Positions 62,646 to 64,000 of a stretch of DNA of 64,000 nucleotides are shown piece by piece. The stretch is taken from contig CM074764.1 of assembly GCA_037355855.1 (NCBI GenBank), positions 4,340,001-4,404,000 on the forward strand. The letters are read 5' to 3'. The notes under the pieces are model-generated. The model ran no database searches, was not told where the DNA came from, and saw only the letters and a list, made by a program, of their open reading frames with translations. This DNA comes from Pseudo-nitzschia pungens. Lineage: Eukaryota; Bacillariophyta; Bacillariophyceae; Bacillariales; Bacillariaceae. Position numbers and translations under genes: made by a program. Every line of letters starts with the position of its first letter. The first letter of the stretch is position 1.

Positions 62646-62850
62646 CACGCAATATTGCCCTAGTACTGTTAAATACTGTTGAGCATCATTAAAATAATTA
62701 GTTACTGTGTATCTGAATACCGACAAAAATATCATCTATTTTCATTACCAGATTTGCGTACCGAATTCATCCCCGTTTTGGTTTTTTACCCTATTAGCGT
62801 ACCCACCAAAGAATTTTGACTAGAAATACCCATCGTATCTGCGTTCCGAG
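62646..62850. repeat. Inverted-repeat partner of 47471-47675
   Basis: Reverse complement of the sequence upstream of the cyclodeaminase gene, with an extra insert of about 30 bp near 62690. The minisatellite adjoins the same end in both copies. Confidence 0.85.
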
Positions 62851-63459
62851 CACCGTTCAGTTCTTAACGTAGCTCTCTACAGCCCAAAACTGCAAAATCG
62901 GAACCTTTGGAGAGTACAGTACGGTATTGGTCCTCAACTCCCACGAATTGGCGCTCGGGTAAAGCGTGTGGAGTTGTAAATGTCCCATCAGTAGCTATGC
63001 CCTTCCAGTAGGAATTGTACCAGATCTACATACCCCAACTCTTAGCAACCCTACGGTATGTCTGATAACTGTCACGTGACCCAACACGACCCAACGCAAC
63101 CTCTTCTAAAAAAACACATACGGTAAGGGTTTAGTAAGTAAAGTCACCCAGTTTTTGGGGTCAGGTTATGAGCTCGAGCAACAACGAAAGCCTCTCTGTT
63201 TGCTTTAACTCTGATAAGTCTAAGACACCAGCTCAGACACTAAGTTATACCCGATGACAGAAATGGCAAGGTCAGGAGCTTTCAAACGGTACCCAACATG
63301 ACTTGTATTGCGCGCCTGACCTTTTCTTACATCAGGCCACTAATTACGAAAAAAACTCCATTTCAACAACCACAGCAACAAGGACCTCACACCCTCCCCT
63401 ATCTCCACAACCAGCCCCGACTTAATTCTGATATTACAGCTACTCCATCCTCACTGTTA
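62851..63459. other. Unassigned region, no gene seen
   Basis: A 78-codon frame at 63298-63534 has no recognisable motif. Nothing else identified. Confidence 0.5.
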
Positions 63460-63915
63460 GAGCAACAAGGTCTCCAAGTTTTGAATCGATTGGAGCACTT
63501 GGTTTTGAGAAACAGACTGGCAAAGCAACGCTGAAAATCTTCTCTTTTTTCCGACCGAAAATCTCCCCCGGTCCAAACTACGGCAAAAATTAATATCTCC
63601 CCCCCCTCTCTATCGATTTGGACTGGACCACTTCACACAGCTCTATTACATAAAGAAGAACAACCCCTCCAATTTTTGGATCGATTGGACGTCTCGGTTT
63701 TGAGAATCGAACTGTAGACTGAGTACACTCCCCTTGAAAATCCGTAGGCAAAAACAGCTCAAACTACGGCGAAAATAAATATCTCTGGCACCACTCGATC
63801 GATTTGGATCGGAACACTTCAGACAGCTCTATTACATCAAGATAGACAAGGCCTCCAATTTGCGGATCAATTGGAGCTATATTTTTTGAGAATCGTACTG
63901 TATACTAACCAAGGA
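63460..63915. repeat. Degenerate repeat of about 190 bp, 2.5 copies
   Basis: CAAGGTCTCCAAGTTTTGAATCGATTGGAG (63467), CCCTCCAATTTTTGGATCGATTGGA (63664) and AAGGCCTCCAATTTGCGGATCAATTGGAG (63849) start successive units. CAAACTACGGC-AAAA and CACTTCA-ACAGCTCTATTACAT are shared further in. Confidence 0.75.
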
Positions 63916-63919
63916 AAAA

Positions 63920-64000
63920 ATGGAAGAAAATCCCAATTACTCTGTTGCTCCCACTGCTCCAGGGGTTGCACTACCAGCATGTAGGAGAACTGAAGCGGCG
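63920..64000 (+). CDS. Possible 5' end of a gene running off the window
   Basis: ATG 63920 opens 27 codons (M-E-E-N-P-N-Y-S-V-A-P-T-A-P) without a stop to the window edge. The composition looks coding, but there is too little to identify. Confidence 0.3.
   Translation, partial: MEENPNYSVAPTAPGVALPACRRTEAA

Noticed and set aside
62406..62735. Frames made of repeated Met-His-Asp-Asn or Thr-Cys-Thr-Ile units
   Set aside because: Pure translation of the 12-bp minisatellite in several frames.

Overview
The window is a transposon-dense stretch of a eukaryotic nuclear genome. Best guess is a stramenopile, probably a pennate diatom. The reasons are the mix of Ty3/gypsy elements whose Gag has a CR-x-x-G-H-x-H-D-W zinc motif, a copia element of the diatom type, a Crypton tyrosine recombinase gene, and compact host genes with introns of about 90-200 bp with GT-AG ends. 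Species is not determinable from what I can see.

Bases 1-36837 are one nested set of insertions. The outermost layer is a decayed gypsy RNase H gene (1-331 continuing at 34324-34465). It was split by a Ty3/gypsy element, here called A1 (332-34323, 340-bp LTRs, target duplication GGATC). A1 was itself hit three times. A 3'-truncated gag-only element (B1) lies in gag. A tandem LTR-body-LTR-body-LTR array of a gag-only element (B2, 3978-9898, target duplication CCTAT) lies in pol. A DNA transposon of about 20.7 kb (11372-32032, 24-bp terminal inverted repeats) lies between RT and RNase H. That DNA transposon was then hit by a nearly intact gypsy element (A2, 14037-19763, target duplication GCCAT) and by a large non-coding LTR element (24813-31387, target duplication GGCA) that splits its transposase gene. 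A third gag-only element (B3) and a 5'-truncated LINE copy follow the outer gypsy relic.

Bases 37751-51000 hold the few non-TE or possibly domesticated genes: a glycosyltransferase-like gene split by a copia element with identical LTRs (38601-44804, target duplication TTCCC), a four-exon ornithine cyclodeaminase/mu-crystallin gene on the minus strand (45730-47266), and a Crypton tyrosine recombinase gene (48363-50549, minus). Bases 52055-62416 carry a full LINE: a 5' region with several repeat arrays, ORF1, ORF2 (endonuclease, RT, RNase H, zinc motif), and a 3' UTR with two short hairpins that are also present in the truncated copy at 37 kb. The right end holds an inverted copy of sequence from upstream of the cyclodeaminase gene, a degenerate repeat of about 190 bp, and an open frame running off the window.

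The two gypsy groups look like a partnership. A elements have full pol behind a conserved in-frame UGA. B elements keep gag only, share the palindromic leader of A, and have an acidic instead of a basic Gag linker. The non-coding LTR element is the most puzzling part: about 20 same-strand copies of GTCCCCG, many paired with an upstream GGACA arm, with no recognisable protein.
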